DNA of 64,000 nucleotides, from NCBI GenBank assembly GCA_963746185.1, contig CAVVAE010000001.1, positions 186,001-250,000 of the forward strand. Reading direction: 5' to 3'. Positions 7,452-15,318 of this stretch are shown here, in pieces. This DNA is from CAVVAE01 sp963746185 (GTDB lineage: Bacteria; Actinomycetota; Actinomycetes; Propionibacteriales; Nocardioidaceae). The notes beneath the pieces are model-generated. The model searched no databases. It had not been told where the DNA came from and saw only the letters and a list, made by a program, of their open reading frames with translations. A program made the translations under genes and the position numbers. The stretch's first letter is position 1. Every line of letters begins with the position of its first letter.

Positions 7452-8360
7452 ATGGCCATCGGCTCCGCACCGCGTCGTCCCGGACGCCCACTGTCTGTTC
7501 GTGAACTGATCGCAGAGGGCGACAAGTCGTTCTCGTTCGAGTTCTTCCCACCTAAGGACGATGAGGGCGAGACACGCCTGTGGCAGGCCATTCGCGAGCT
7601 CGAGCCGCTACAGCCGACGTTCGTCTCCGTGACGTACGGCGCTGGCGGGTCTACGCGTGACCGCACAGTCAGAGTGACCGGCAGGATCGGCAGCGAGACC
7701 ACGCTGACGCCCGTCGCGCACCTCACGTGCGTGGGCCACTCACGCGAAGAGCTGCGGACAGTGATCGGCCACTACGCCGACGAAGGCATCCGCACGGTGC
7801 TCGCGCTGCGCGGCGATCCACCCGGCGGACCCGGGCAGCCGTGGACACCGACTCCCGGCGGCCTCGAGTACGCAAGCGAGCTGGTCAGGCTCGTCAAGGA
7901 GCTCGGCGACTTCAGCGTCGGCGTCGCTGCCTTTCCCGAAGGTCACCGCGAAGCGCTATCACTCGATGACGATGCACGCGTGATGCTCGAGAAGGACAGG
8001 GCCGGCGCCGATTTCGCGATCACGGAGCTGTTCTTCCGGCCGAGCGACTACTTCGCACTCGTCGAACGTTCAGCACAGGTCGGATCGGAGATGCCGATCA
8101 TCCCGGGCATCATGCCGATCACCAACCTCCGCCAGATCAAGCGGTTCGCCGAGCTTTCCGGCCGGGACGTGCCCGCTGAGGTGGTGGCGCGCTTCGACGG
8201 GGTGACCGAGCCCGCCGACGTGCGCAAGATCGGTGTGGAGATCGCCACCGCGATGTGCGACGAGCTGCTCGAGGGCGGAGCGCCAGGGCTGCACTTCTAC
8301 ACGTTGAACCGCTCGCGGGCCACCCGCGAGATCTACGCGGGTCTCCGCCTGCCGGCCTGA
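7452..8360 (+). CDS. metF: 5,10-methylenetetrahydrofolate reductase
   Basis: 302 residues, the usual size for the bacterial single-domain enzyme. It reduces methylene-THF to methyl-THF for methionine synthesis with FAD. Recognised segments are FSFEFFPPKDDEGE (catalytic Glu region), FVSVTYGAGGSTRD, the FAD-contacting LALRGDPP, and AAFPEGHREA. IVPGIMPITN appears as IIPGIMPITNLRQIKRF. The gene is divergent from idsA and convergent with the CrtI-like gene, 22 bases away. The start is supported by a TACTGT hexamer at the leaderless spacing. Confidence 0.95.
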   Translation: MAIGSAPRRPGRPLSVRELIAEGDKSFSFEFFPPKDDEGETRLWQAIRELEPLQPTFVSVTYGAGGSTRDRTVRVTGRIGSETTLTPVAHLTCVGHSREELRTVIGHYADEGIRTVLALRGDPPGGPGQPWTPTPGGLEYASELVRLVKELGDFSVGVAAFPEGHREALSLDDDARVMLEKDRAGADFAITELFFRPSDYFALVERSAQVGSEMPIIPGIMPITNLRQIKRFAELSGRDVPAEVVARFDGVTEPADVRKIGVEIATAMCDELLEGGAPGLHFYTLNRSRATREIYAGLRLPA

Positions 8361-8382
8361 CTGGTCCGTTGCTCGGTAACCG

Positions 8383-9723
8383 TCAGGCTTTGCCGATGCG
8401 CGCGGCCACATGGGCTGCACCCCAGGCGACGTACGGGATCGAAGGTCCCGGGTGCATGGAGGCGCCGATCAGGTAGAGGCCGGGAAGCGGATGAGACTGA
8501 GCAGCGCGCTGAGTGTGTGCTCGCCAACCTGCCCAGGCGAGTCCGTACGACGATCCAGCCGTCTCGTGGAGCAGCTCGATCGGGTTCCTGTCGATGCGGG
8601 TCACCACCTGCTTGCGAACATCGATGCGGCGCCGCGCCATGGTGAGGACGACGTCCTCCTGCGCCGAGCCTCGCCGCCATACGGTCCAGGCGTGCTTGCC
8701 CTTCGGCGCTTGTCCCGTCGTAGACACCACCAGCAGCGGCTCACCATGAAGGACGACCTCGTCAGGAAGCGCAGGCACGTCGCCCTCCAACCCGAGGTGA
8801 GTCACCGCGACCGGGATCGCGGGTGTCGCGGCGTCGAAGACCTGCCGAGCCGGGGACGGCTGGTCGGCTGGCAACAAGTCAAGGAAGACCGCTCGTGGGT
8901 CGATGTCGGTGATGACCAGATCGGCGCGAATCGCCTTGCCTGCAAGGGTTTCGACACCAACCACGGCTCCATCGGCAACGGTGAGAGCTGCGACCTCGCA
9001 GTCAAGCTGCAGATCCACCGAACGCTCCTCCAAGCGAATGACGAGCGCCCTGGCCAGCGCTGCCATTCCGCCGGCGATGCCCCACACACCGAAGCTGCGC
9101 TCGACGTAGTTCTCGACAGCAGCGAAAGCAGGGACGTCTCTCGGATCTGACCCGTGAAGACGGAAGCGATGGTCGGCAAGGAGGCGCAGCCGCTCATCCT
9201 GGAACGCCTTCCGCAGTAGCTTTGCCAGCGAGGTGCGGGTCGACAAGGCGCTCGTGACCTCCTTGCTGCCGAGCAGGTCGCCGCCGGTCGGTACGTCGAG
9301 CACGCGAGTCCGCAACTGCTCCCACACGTCTGCCTGCGCGTCGAGGAACTCGGTCCACTTCTTCCCACGGCCAGGTCCGAGCCCCGCATCGATCGCCTCG
9401 GTCTGGGCAGAGCGAGAACCCGTCGGCAGGTCGACGATGCTGTGGTCTTCGAAGACATGGCGCCGTGCAGGTGTGCGGAGCTCGAGCTCGAGGTAGCGCT
9501 CGATCGGCCGGCCGGACTTGCGGAAGAGGTCGCGAAGCACCGCTGGCAACGCCGTTGACGTCGGGCCGGCATCCCACGTGAAGCCGTCGCCGGTTCGCTC
9601 GTTCAGAGCACCACCGGCGTACCCGTTGCGCTCGCACACGGTCACGGTATGTCCGAGCTTGGACAACCGGGCCGCGGCGGCGAGCCCGCCGAGGCCGGCT
9701 CCCACCACCACGATGTCAGCCAT
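8383..9723 (-). CDS. CrtI-like FAD-dependent phytoene desaturase family oxidoreductase
   Basis: 446 residues, shorter than typical CrtI (about 490-550). The N-terminus has the dinucleotide-binding motif VVGAGLGGLAAAARLSKLGHTV with the glycines at 8-13, then CERNGYAGGALNE. The C-terminus LPGLYLIGASMHPGPSIPYV is the CrtI FAD-binding signature. Family members desaturate carotenoids or oxidise other isoprenoid lipids; no phytoene synthase is encoded nearby, so the substrate is unknown. The gene follows the ATP-grasp gene by 36 bases and is probably the last gene of the DUF4126/ATP-grasp/CrtI operon. Confidence 0.82.
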   Translation of the reverse strand: MADIVVVGAGLGGLAAAARLSKLGHTVTVCERNGYAGGALNERTGDGFTWDAGPTSTALPAVLRDLFRKSGRPIERYLELELRTPARRHVFEDHSIVDLPTGSRSAQTEAIDAGLGPGRGKKWTEFLDAQADVWEQLRTRVLDVPTGGDLLGSKEVTSALSTRTSLAKLLRKAFQDERLRLLADHRFRLHGSDPRDVPAFAAVENYVERSFGVWGIAGGMAALARALVIRLEERSVDLQLDCEVAALTVADGAVVGVETLAGKAIRADLVITDIDPRAVFLDLLPADQPSPARQVFDAATPAIPVAVTHLGLEGDVPALPDEVVLHGEPLLVVSTTGQAPKGKHAWTVWRRGSAQEDVVLTMARRRIDVRKQVVTRIDRNPIELLHETAGSSYGLAWAGWRAHTQRAAQSHPLPGLYLIGASMHPGPSIPYVAWGAAHVAARIGKA

Positions 9724-9759
9724 GGCAGGCCCGATCGAAGAACCCGCAGCCGCACCGCA

Positions 9760-11178
9760 TCATGTGCGAACGTCAGGTGCCATCAGGCTGGAGCCGAAGC
9801 CAGCGTTCCAGGTGCGATCGGCGAACTCGAGCAACAGGATGCTCAGCGGAGCCACCCGTTCGCCGGGCCGGATGATTCCCTCCAGAGTGATCAGTCGGAA
9901 GAAGGAGCCGAGCGGTGAGGGTCCGGCGGTGACACTGCCGATGATCGTGTCGTCGGTTTCGGCCCGTTCCAGCTGTCCCTCACCGGCTGCGACCGGAACC
10001 TCGGTGTGCTCGTCGATGACGGTCGCTGGCGAGAGTCCCAGCACGTCGACGAACCGGTTGTCTTCGAGCTGCCGACACGCCAGCTCTTCGATGGCATGCG
10101 CCGACTTGGCCACGTCCCGGTCGATGAGAGCGTTGATGTGGACCAGTTCGAGCTGCGCGTCAGGCGCTGCACGAGCGAGCCGCGTCAGTCCACCGCTGAA
10201 ACGCGGGTTGAACTCGGTGGGCCGGAAACCGTCGGTCGTGAGGACTCCGTCGAGTCCGAATCCACCGCGATATCCCTTGGTACGTTGAAGAAACTCGCCC
10301 AGATGTCGAGCGATCGAGCGCATCTCGACGGCATCTGCGTCGGGCGGGGCCCACGACGTACCGAGGCCGCCTGACACGAAGCGCCCGCGCTGAGGGTCGC
10401 GGAGCGTCGCCAGCTCGACCGGCCGAAGAACGACGACTCCGTCAGGCAGACAGATGCCGTGAATGCTGCACGGGACGCCTTCGAGGAAAGGCGACACGCG
10501 CACCTCGTCGCATCTCTTGGCGAAGAAGACCGACGCGTCCTGAGCTTGCTTCTGGTTGCGCACCCAGCGCACGTAGTCGCAGCCGCCGTTGGTCCCGTGC
10601 TTGGAGTCACCCGCCCACACGACCTGGTCAGTTCCCGACTCGGCCATCACGTGTCGGCTGGCGTGCATCAGCTCGTCGTACGTCGTGGGGCTGATCGCGG
10701 TGGGCGAGACAGCGGCACCGATCTCGTCGAGCATCGGGTCGACGATGAGCTTGTCCTCGAGCTGCGCCTGACCAGGTGGACGCCCACCCATCACGTCACG
10801 TCCGAGCATCGGCGTGTTGAGCCCGACCGGACTGACCCACCACGCCGCCTCTCGGTGGGGGTCGTAGGCCTCGATCGCCGAGATGACCTCCGGAGTCAGC
10901 CGCTTCCCGGCAACCATCCTGGCGCGGACCTGTTCCGTGAGGGACTCAAACCGGGGGGTGTCGAGCATGATGACGTCGGCATCGGACTCATCGGGGATCG
11001 GACCCGTGCCCCGCCCGTCGGCGAGGAGCAGCGGGCGATCTGCACCCCACCGCTGCAGGCGCTGGACGAGCATGGTCATTCCCGCGAGCAGCTCGAAGGA
11101 GCTGATGATCTTGCGGCCGGTCATCGGAGCGCAGAGGTGGCGCTCCCAGTCGTCGAGATCGGAGGCGGGCTCAGACAT
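9760..11178 (-). CDS. ATP-grasp domain protein of unknown substrate
   Basis: 472 residues. The C-terminal half looks like an ATP-grasp fold: TNGGCDYVRWV and VSPFLEGVPCSIHGICLPDG for the nucleotide lid, and FGLDGVLTTDGFRPTEFNPRFSGGL, where Glu and Asn would coordinate magnesium. ATP-grasp enzymes join a carboxylate to an amine or thiol through an acyl phosphate. I do not recognise the subfamily and cannot name a substrate. It overlaps the DUF4126 gene by 8 bases, and the CrtI-like gene follows, so the three products likely act together, perhaps on a membrane or isoprenoid metabolite. Confidence 0.75.
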   Translation of the reverse strand: MSEPASDLDDWERHLCAPMTGRKIISSFELLAGMTMLVQRLQRWGADRPLLLADGRGTGPIPDESDADVIMLDTPRFESLTEQVRARMVAGKRLTPEVISAIEAYDPHREAAWWVSPVGLNTPMLGRDVMGGRPPGQAQLEDKLIVDPMLDEIGAAVSPTAISPTTYDELMHASRHVMAESGTDQVVWAGDSKHGTNGGCDYVRWVRNQKQAQDASVFFAKRCDEVRVSPFLEGVPCSIHGICLPDGVVVLRPVELATLRDPQRGRFVSGGLGTSWAPPDADAVEMRSIARHLGEFLQRTKGYRGGFGLDGVLTTDGFRPTEFNPRFSGGLTRLARAAPDAQLELVHINALIDRDVAKSAHAIEELACRQLEDNRFVDVLGLSPATVIDEHTEVPVAAGEGQLERAETDDTIIGSVTAGPSPLGSFFRLITLEGIIRPGERVAPLSILLLEFADRTWNAGFGSSLMAPDVRT

Positions 11179-11758
11179 CGGCAGTCACCCGATGATTCTG
11201 CCAGCGCCGCCACCCTCGCCGGACCAGTCGGAAGAGTACGACGACCAGCACCACGCCCAGGACGAACAGCACTGTGGCGATGCTCAGGGCGAGCCAGGGG
11301 TGGTAGAGCACCAACGTGATGACGGTGACCACTGTCATGTCCTCGGCGAGCGAGACCGTGATGTTCGTGACCGGCTCGGGCGAGGCGTTGATCGCCAACC
11401 TCGTACCCGCCTTGACGAGGTGCGAGGCGAGCGCGGCTCCACCACCGACGGCGGCGTACAGGGCTTGGTTGACCGACTCGGCATCGCCGGCGATCAGATA
11501 GCCGAGCATGGCGCCGATCGTCGGCCGGATCAGGGTCGAGATGACGTCCCACGCCGAGTCGACGTACGGGATCTTGTCGGTGACGAACTCGACGAGGTAC
11601 ATCCCTCCCACGATGACCAGCACGCTGGTCTGCTGAAGGGACTCGGGCACTCCGTCGACCCCTGCAAACCGGCCGAGCAGTCCCAGCATGGCGATCACGG
11701 CGTACGCGTTGATCCCGCTGGCCCACCCCGACGTCAGCACGAGAGGCAGCAGGTCCAC
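11171..11758 (-). CDS. DUF4126 family integral membrane protein
   Basis: 195 residues from the GTG at 11758. The frame stays open upstream to another GTG at 11800, but the family normally begins at the equivalent of MDLLPLVLTSGWASGINAY, and TACAGT lies exactly 6 bases before the downstream GTG, as in the leaderless genes here. There are about five membrane segments, with the conserved GWASGINAYAVI near the N-terminus and a basic tail LVRRGWRRWQNHR. Function is unknown. It is first in an apparent operon with the ATP-grasp and CrtI-like genes. Confidence 0.78.
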   Translation of the reverse strand: MDLLPLVLTSGWASGINAYAVIAMLGLLGRFAGVDGVPESLQQTSVLVIVGGMYLVEFVTDKIPYVDSAWDVISTLIRPTIGAMLGYLIAGDAESVNQALYAAVGGGAALASHLVKAGTRLAINASPEPVTNITVSLAEDMTVVTVITLVLYHPWLALSIATVLFVLGVVLVVVLFRLVRRGWRRWQNHRVTADV

Positions 11759-11764
11759 GGCGTC

Positions 11765-11770
11765 ACTGTA
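11765..11770 (-). promoter_or_regulatory. -10 element TACAGT of a leaderless promoter for the DUF4126 operon
   Basis: TACAGT on the minus strand, 6 bases, then GTG 11758. This spacing is the main reason for choosing the shorter protein. Confidence 0.5.
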
Positions 11771-11898
11771 TTGCGATGGGTATGACGATGGCTCGCCCAC
11801 AGGCTTGGCCGGGCGGGCAGGGAGCCTGGCCCGATAACCCGCGGGTAATGGGCACAGTCGGGTTTGGTCGTTGCGTCCTCAGCAGTGGTGTGTTTGGG

Positions 11899-11904
11899 TA
11901 TAAA
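11899..11904 (+). promoter_or_regulatory. Candidate -10 element TATAAA for the amidase gene
   Basis: GGGTATAAAGG lies 54 bases before the ATG. TTGCGT (11871-11876) is upstream, but 22 bases away, too far for a standard -35. Confidence 0.4.
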
Positions 11905-11958
11905 GGTTCTTTGCTGTGTTCAGCAGTTCCGCACCCGTCTGCTCTCCAGGGAGAAAGC

Positions 11959-13938
11959 ATGTCGCACCCACCCCGCCGTAGGATGCTGTCTGCCGTGGCT
12001 GGAGCGAGCGCCTTGGCGCTCACGATCTCCGGTTTCGCGCTCGGTAGTCAGTCCTCGGCATCGGTTAACCGTCACGAGCCCACCGGCCGTGACTGCCTGC
12101 AGGCCGTCGGCGACGGTCCTGCCTCACACGCCCGTCAGCGCACCTTCGCGGCGGCAGCTCAGACGTACGGCGTTCCGGCTTCGGTCCTGCTCGGCGTTTC
12201 CTACATGGAGTCACGCTGGGACGACCACGGCGCCTCACCCAGTACGTCCGGCGGCTACGGCCCGATGCACCTCACCGACGTTGATGTCGAGCCCGCCGGC
12301 TTCGCCAAAGGCGACGGTTCGTTCCGGCCGTCCACCGGTCCTGACTCGCTCCATACGGCCTCCATCGCCGCCGATCTCACCAACCTCAGCGCGTCTCAGC
12401 TGAAGTCCGACGACGCCGCCAACATCTGCGGTGGAGCGGCGCTGCTCGCCTCCTACCAACAGGACCTGGGCAAGGCGTCCGGTGCTAACACTTCGACTTC
12501 AGCCTGGTACGAAGCGGTGAAGTCCTACAGCGGAGCCGTCTCGGCAGCCGATGCCGAGAGGTTCGCCACGCGCGTCTTCGCCACGATCAAGGGCGGGGAG
12601 GTGCGCACGACCAACGACGGTCAGAAGGTCAAGGTCGCCGCGCAGCCGGCACTCTCTACGCCGGCAGCCACGTCGTCCGCCTCTGCTGACGACGCCAAGA
12701 AACACATCGACTGCCCGAAGTCGCTCGACTGTGAGTGGATCCCGGCGCCGTACGAGCAGAACGACCCCCTGGACCCGACAAACTACGGCAACCATGACCT
12801 CGCGAACCGCGAGAAGAACCTCTCGATCGACTACATCATCATCCACGACACCGAGGCGACCTACGACACGACGATTGACCTTGTGACGGACCCGACCTAC
12901 CTGGCGTGGAACTACTCGCTACGGTCGTCCGACGGTCACGTCGCCCAGCACCTCGACGCCAAGGACATCGGCTTCCAGGCGGGCAACTGGTACGTCAACA
13001 TGCACTCGATCGGTCTCGAGCACGAAGGTTTCGCGGCGGATGGCGCGAGTTGGTACACCGAAGCGATGTACCAGAGCTCGGCGAAGCTGGTGACGTACCT
13101 CGCCAAGAAGTACTCGGTCAAGCTCGACCGTGCGCACATCATCGGCCATGACCAGGTGCCGGGCATCCTGCCGGGCAATGTCAGAGGCATGCACTGGGAC
13201 CCAGGCCCCTACTGGGACTGGGAGCACTACATGGCACTGCTCGGCAAGCCGCTGCGTGGAGGACCTGGCGGCCACGAGGCGGCTAAGGGCCATGGTCCGG
13301 AGATCGTCACCGTTGCGCCAGGCTTCGACAACAACCAGCAACTGGTGACGGGCTGCGACGGAGCTGGGCCGTGCGAGACACAGGGCACGAACTTCCTGTA
13401 CCTGCACACCGAGCCCAACGAGTCATCGCCATTGGTGAAGGACGTCGGACTGCACCCCGACGGTTCGGCGTCGACGACACTCGTGTCGGACCACGGTGCT
13501 CGCGTGGCGGCTGGCCAGAAGCTCGTCGTCGCACAGCGGTCGGGTGACTGGGTCGGCGTCTGGTATCTCGGCGCGATCGGTTGGCTGCACTCGCCGAAGC
13601 ACCACGAGACGGTGTTGCGTTCGGACGGAAGAACCGTGTCGGCAAAGCCTGGGCGGGAGTCGGTGCCGGTGTATGGCCGCGCCTACCCCGAAGAGGCGGC
13701 CTACGCCGGCACCCAGGTGCCCTACCAGGCCGTGACGCCGTTGCAGTACACCATCAAAGCGGGTCAGAAGTACGTGTTGGCCGATGACCGGATCGACACG
13801 AACTTCTACTACGCCAAGACGTTTGACGCGTCGCTGCCCGACGACCACACCGTAATCACGGGACATGACAAGTACTACGAGGTGTGGTTCGGCCACCGGA
13901 TGTTCTTCGTCCGCGCGGCTGACGTCGTCCTCAAGTAG
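11959..13938 (+). CDS. Secreted N-acetylmuramoyl-L-alanine amidase with N-terminal lysozyme-like region and C-terminal SH3-like region
   Basis: 659 residues from the ATG at 11959. This start has an AGGGAGAAAG ribosome site and opens a signal peptide (RRR, then LSAVAGASALALTISGFALG); the frame is open 61 codons further back, but that stretch is not signal-like. Residues about 35-170 resemble a lysozyme/transglycosylase-type fold (YGVPASVLLGVSYMESRW, with a candidate Glu). The Amidase_2 domain spans about 285-430 with likely zinc ligands His296 (IIIHDTE), His397 (GHDQVPG) and Asp414 (HWDPG). The C-terminal 200 residues look like bacterial SH3 repeats. It should hydrolyse peptidoglycan outside the membrane. 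Confidence 0.87.
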   Translation: MSHPPRRRMLSAVAGASALALTISGFALGSQSSASVNRHEPTGRDCLQAVGDGPASHARQRTFAAAAQTYGVPASVLLGVSYMESRWDDHGASPSTSGGYGPMHLTDVDVEPAGFAKGDGSFRPSTGPDSLHTASIAADLTNLSASQLKSDDAANICGGAALLASYQQDLGKASGANTSTSAWYEAVKSYSGAVSAADAERFATRVFATIKGGEVRTTNDGQKVKVAAQPALSTPAATSSASADDAKKHIDCPKSLDCEWIPAPYEQNDPLDPTNYGNHDLANREKNLSIDYIIIHDTEATYDTTIDLVTDPTYLAWNYSLRSSDGHVAQHLDAKDIGFQAGNWYVNMHSIGLEHEGFAADGASWYTEAMYQSSAKLVTYLAKKYSVKLDRAHIIGHDQVPGILPGNVRGMHWDPGPYWDWEHYMALLGKPLRGGPGGHEAAKGHGPEIVTVAPGFDNNQQLVTGCDGAGPCETQGTNFLYLHTEPNESSPLVKDVGLHPDGSASTTLVSDHGARVAAGQKLVVAQRSGDWVGVWYLGAIGWLHSPKHHETVLRSDGRTVSAKPGRESVPVYGRAYPEEAAYAGTQVPYQAVTPLQYTIKAGQKYVLADDRIDTNFYYAKTFDASLPDDHTVITGHDKYYEVWFGHRMFFVRAADVVLK

Positions 13939-13954
13939 CCGCCCCCAACCGAGT

Positions 13955-13996
13955 TGTCAGAACCCCATCAGGTCATGGTCTGGTGGGGTTCTGACA
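13955..13996. terminator. Hairpin between amidase gene and convergent membrane-protein gene
   Basis: 17-base arms 13955-13971 and 13980-13996 pair with a single G-U type mismatch around an 8-base loop. It lies between the stop codons of two convergent genes. There is no long T-run; intrinsic terminators in GC-rich actinobacteria often lack one. Confidence 0.75.
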
Positions 13997-14012
13997 TCGG
14001 GGTTGACGTCGG

Positions 14013-14552
14013 TCAAGTGATGACGACGGTGACGACGTTGGAGGCTTTGTCGGCGCCGACGTCGAACACACGGAACTTGTTGGGCCCGCTGCGGCCGGTC
14101 TCGACGTACGTCGAGAAGGTCCCGCCACTCACGCTGGCACTTGTCGGGAAGTCGACCCAGCTGCCGCCTTCGAGCCGCTGCACCTGCAACGTCGCTCCCG
14201 TCCCGGAGGCATATGTGCCGGTGAGGTTGACACGTTGGTAGGTGCTGGCCTGGTCAGGCGAAGCCGTCAGCTTGATGCCGGTGCGTCGAGGTTGCTGGGG
14301 TTTCTTGGTGGTCGTGGTCGAGCTGGGGCCCGTCGTGGTGGGTTGGGTCTGGCTAGAGTCGCTCGTCGGGGGCGTGGTGTTGTTGGTGGGGATGGTGACG
14401 CCGGACTCGGGTGCAGGCGTCTTGCCGAAGCCGGCGACGTCAGCAGCCTTGAGCGCGATGAGCGCGATGATTCCGCCGACGAGCAGTCCCACGACGAGGA
14501 GCACGGCGGCGCCGACCAGCAGCTGTTTGCGCCAGTCGGTTTCGTCGTCCAT
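14013..14552 (-). CDS. Single-pass membrane protein with Thr/Ser-rich linker and Ig-like extracytoplasmic domain
   Basis: 179 residues from ATG 14552, which opens MDDETDWRKQLLVG. The open frame extends far upstream as arginine/serine-rich sequence typical of antisense translation, so that is excluded. A short cytoplasmic N-terminus precedes one membrane helix (LLVGAAVLLVVGLLVGGIIALIA), a Thr/Ser/Pro-rich linker (about 45-100), and a beta-rich domain of about 80 residues (GTYASGTGATLQVQRL...GPNKFRVFDVG) like the Ig-like domains of surface proteins. The function is unknown. A shared terminator separates it from the amidase gene. Confidence 0.75.
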   Translation of the reverse strand: MDDETDWRKQLLVGAAVLLVVGLLVGGIIALIALKAADVAGFGKTPAPESGVTIPTNNTTPPTSDSSQTQPTTTGPSSTTTTKKPQQPRRTGIKLTASPDQASTYQRVNLTGTYASGTGATLQVQRLEGGSWVDFPTSASVSGGTFSTYVETGRSGPNKFRVFDVGADKASNVVTVVIT

Positions 14553-14664
14553 CAAGAACGCACCCCAAGCTCTTTCTCGCGTATGTGACCATCGGGTCGG
14601 ATCCGCCTTTGCGGTTGCTTCTATGGTGACAGACGCGAAGGTGATCGCCAGGGTTGCCTGCGGG

Positions 14665-15192
14665 TCATGAGACGTCGATCTCGATCGCGTTGGTGAGCCG
14701 CCGGAGTTCGTCGTACGTCGTGTTGAAGACCGCATGCGAGTGGCCGGCCGCAGCCCAGATGACGGGGAACTCGGCCAGCGCACGATCGAGGTACGTCGGC
14801 AGGGCCGAAGGGTGGCCGAGCGGCGCCACCCCTCCGATGGTCTGCCCGGTGTGGCTGCGGACGAAGTCAGGCGACGCCCGGTCGAGTGACCGGACCCCGA
14901 TCGTCTCGGCGACGCGCACCTGGTCGACGCGATGGGCTCCCGAGGTGAGGATGAGCACGGGGTCGCCATCGGCGTTGAAGATCAGCGAGTTCGCGATGGC
15001 ACCGACCTCGCAGCCAAGCCCGTCGGCAGCCGCCTTGGCGGTCTTGACCCCGTCGGCAAACGTGTGGACGGTGCCGTTCCAGCCGGCCGCGTGCAGCAGG
15101 TCTGTCACGGCGTCGACGCCGGAGTGGCTGAGCGACGCAGCTGGCGAGCGAGAAGCGCCGGCGGCCGGATCGGAAGGTGTCTCGGCGGTCAT
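14665..15192 (-). CDS. ybaK: YbaK/EbsC-type aminoacyl-tRNA deacylase
   Basis: 175 residues from ATG 15192. The frame is open for another 984 bases upstream, but that extension is antisense to the MarR-GNAT gene. YbaK proteins hydrolyse mischarged Cys-tRNA(Pro) or related errors. Family segments visible are VDQVRVAETIG, the GQTIGGVAPLGHP loop, and VIWAAAGHSHAVFNTTYDELRRL. An N-terminal extension of about 25 residues rich in Ala, Ser and Pro is probably disordered. TAGGGT stands 7 bases before the ATG. Divergent from the MarR-GNAT gene. Confidence 0.88.
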   Translation of the reverse strand: MTAETPSDPAAGASRSPAASLSHSGVDAVTDLLHAAGWNGTVHTFADGVKTAKAAADGLGCEVGAIANSLIFNADGDPVLILTSGAHRVDQVRVAETIGVRSLDRASPDFVRSHTGQTIGGVAPLGHPSALPTYLDRALAEFPVIWAAAGHSHAVFNTTYDELRRLTNAIEIDVS

Positions 15193-15199
15193 GCCTTCG

Positions 15200-15205
15200 A
15201 CCCTA
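15200..15205 (-). promoter_or_regulatory. -10 element TAGGGT of a leaderless promoter for ybaK
   Basis: TAGGGT on the minus strand, 7 bases (CGAAGGC), ATG. The GAAGG could alternatively be read as a very close ribosome site, so leaderless initiation is less certain here. Confidence 0.45.
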
Positions 15206-15237
15206 ATCAACGGTCGTGACACCTGAGACACCGAACC

Positions 15238-15283
15238 AAGATCCGACACTGACGGAGCCAGGACCACGTGAACGTCGGATCTT
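15238..15283. repeat. Inverted repeat with 10-base arms in the ybaK / MarR-GNAT divergent promoter region
   Basis: AAGATCCGAC (15238-15247) and GTCGGATCTT (15274-15283) are exact reverse complements 26 bases apart. The spacer contains CACGTG. The right arm touches the TTGGCA -35 of the MarR-GNAT promoter. It may be a second operator or a DNA-loop site. Confidence 0.6.
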
Positions 15284-15311
15284 GGCAGCTTCCCGCTTCT
15301 CTGACTAAAGT
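15282..15311 (+). promoter_or_regulatory. Promoter (TTGGCA, 18-base spacer, TAAAGT) of the MarR-GNAT gene, leaderless
   Basis: The -35 is TTGGCA 15282-15287 and the -10 is TAAAGT 15306-15311. The ATG at 15319 is 7 bases after the -10, so the first transcribed base should be at or beside the start codon. The whole -10 is inside the operator palindrome. Confidence 0.65.
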
Positions 15312-15318
15312 CAGAGAA
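15297..15318. promoter_or_regulatory. Operator-like palindrome TTCTCTGAC-TAAA-GTCAGAGAA
   Basis: Perfect 9-base arms around TAAA, covering the -10 and ending at the base before the ATG of the MarR-GNAT gene. Size and symmetry fit a MarR dimer site. Binding there would block the polymerase, so autorepression is the simplest reading. Confidence 0.7.

Noticed and set aside
11776..11958. 61-codon N-terminal extension of the amidase
   Set aside because: It would bury the signal peptide; ATG 11959 has a ribosome site and opens a typical export signal.
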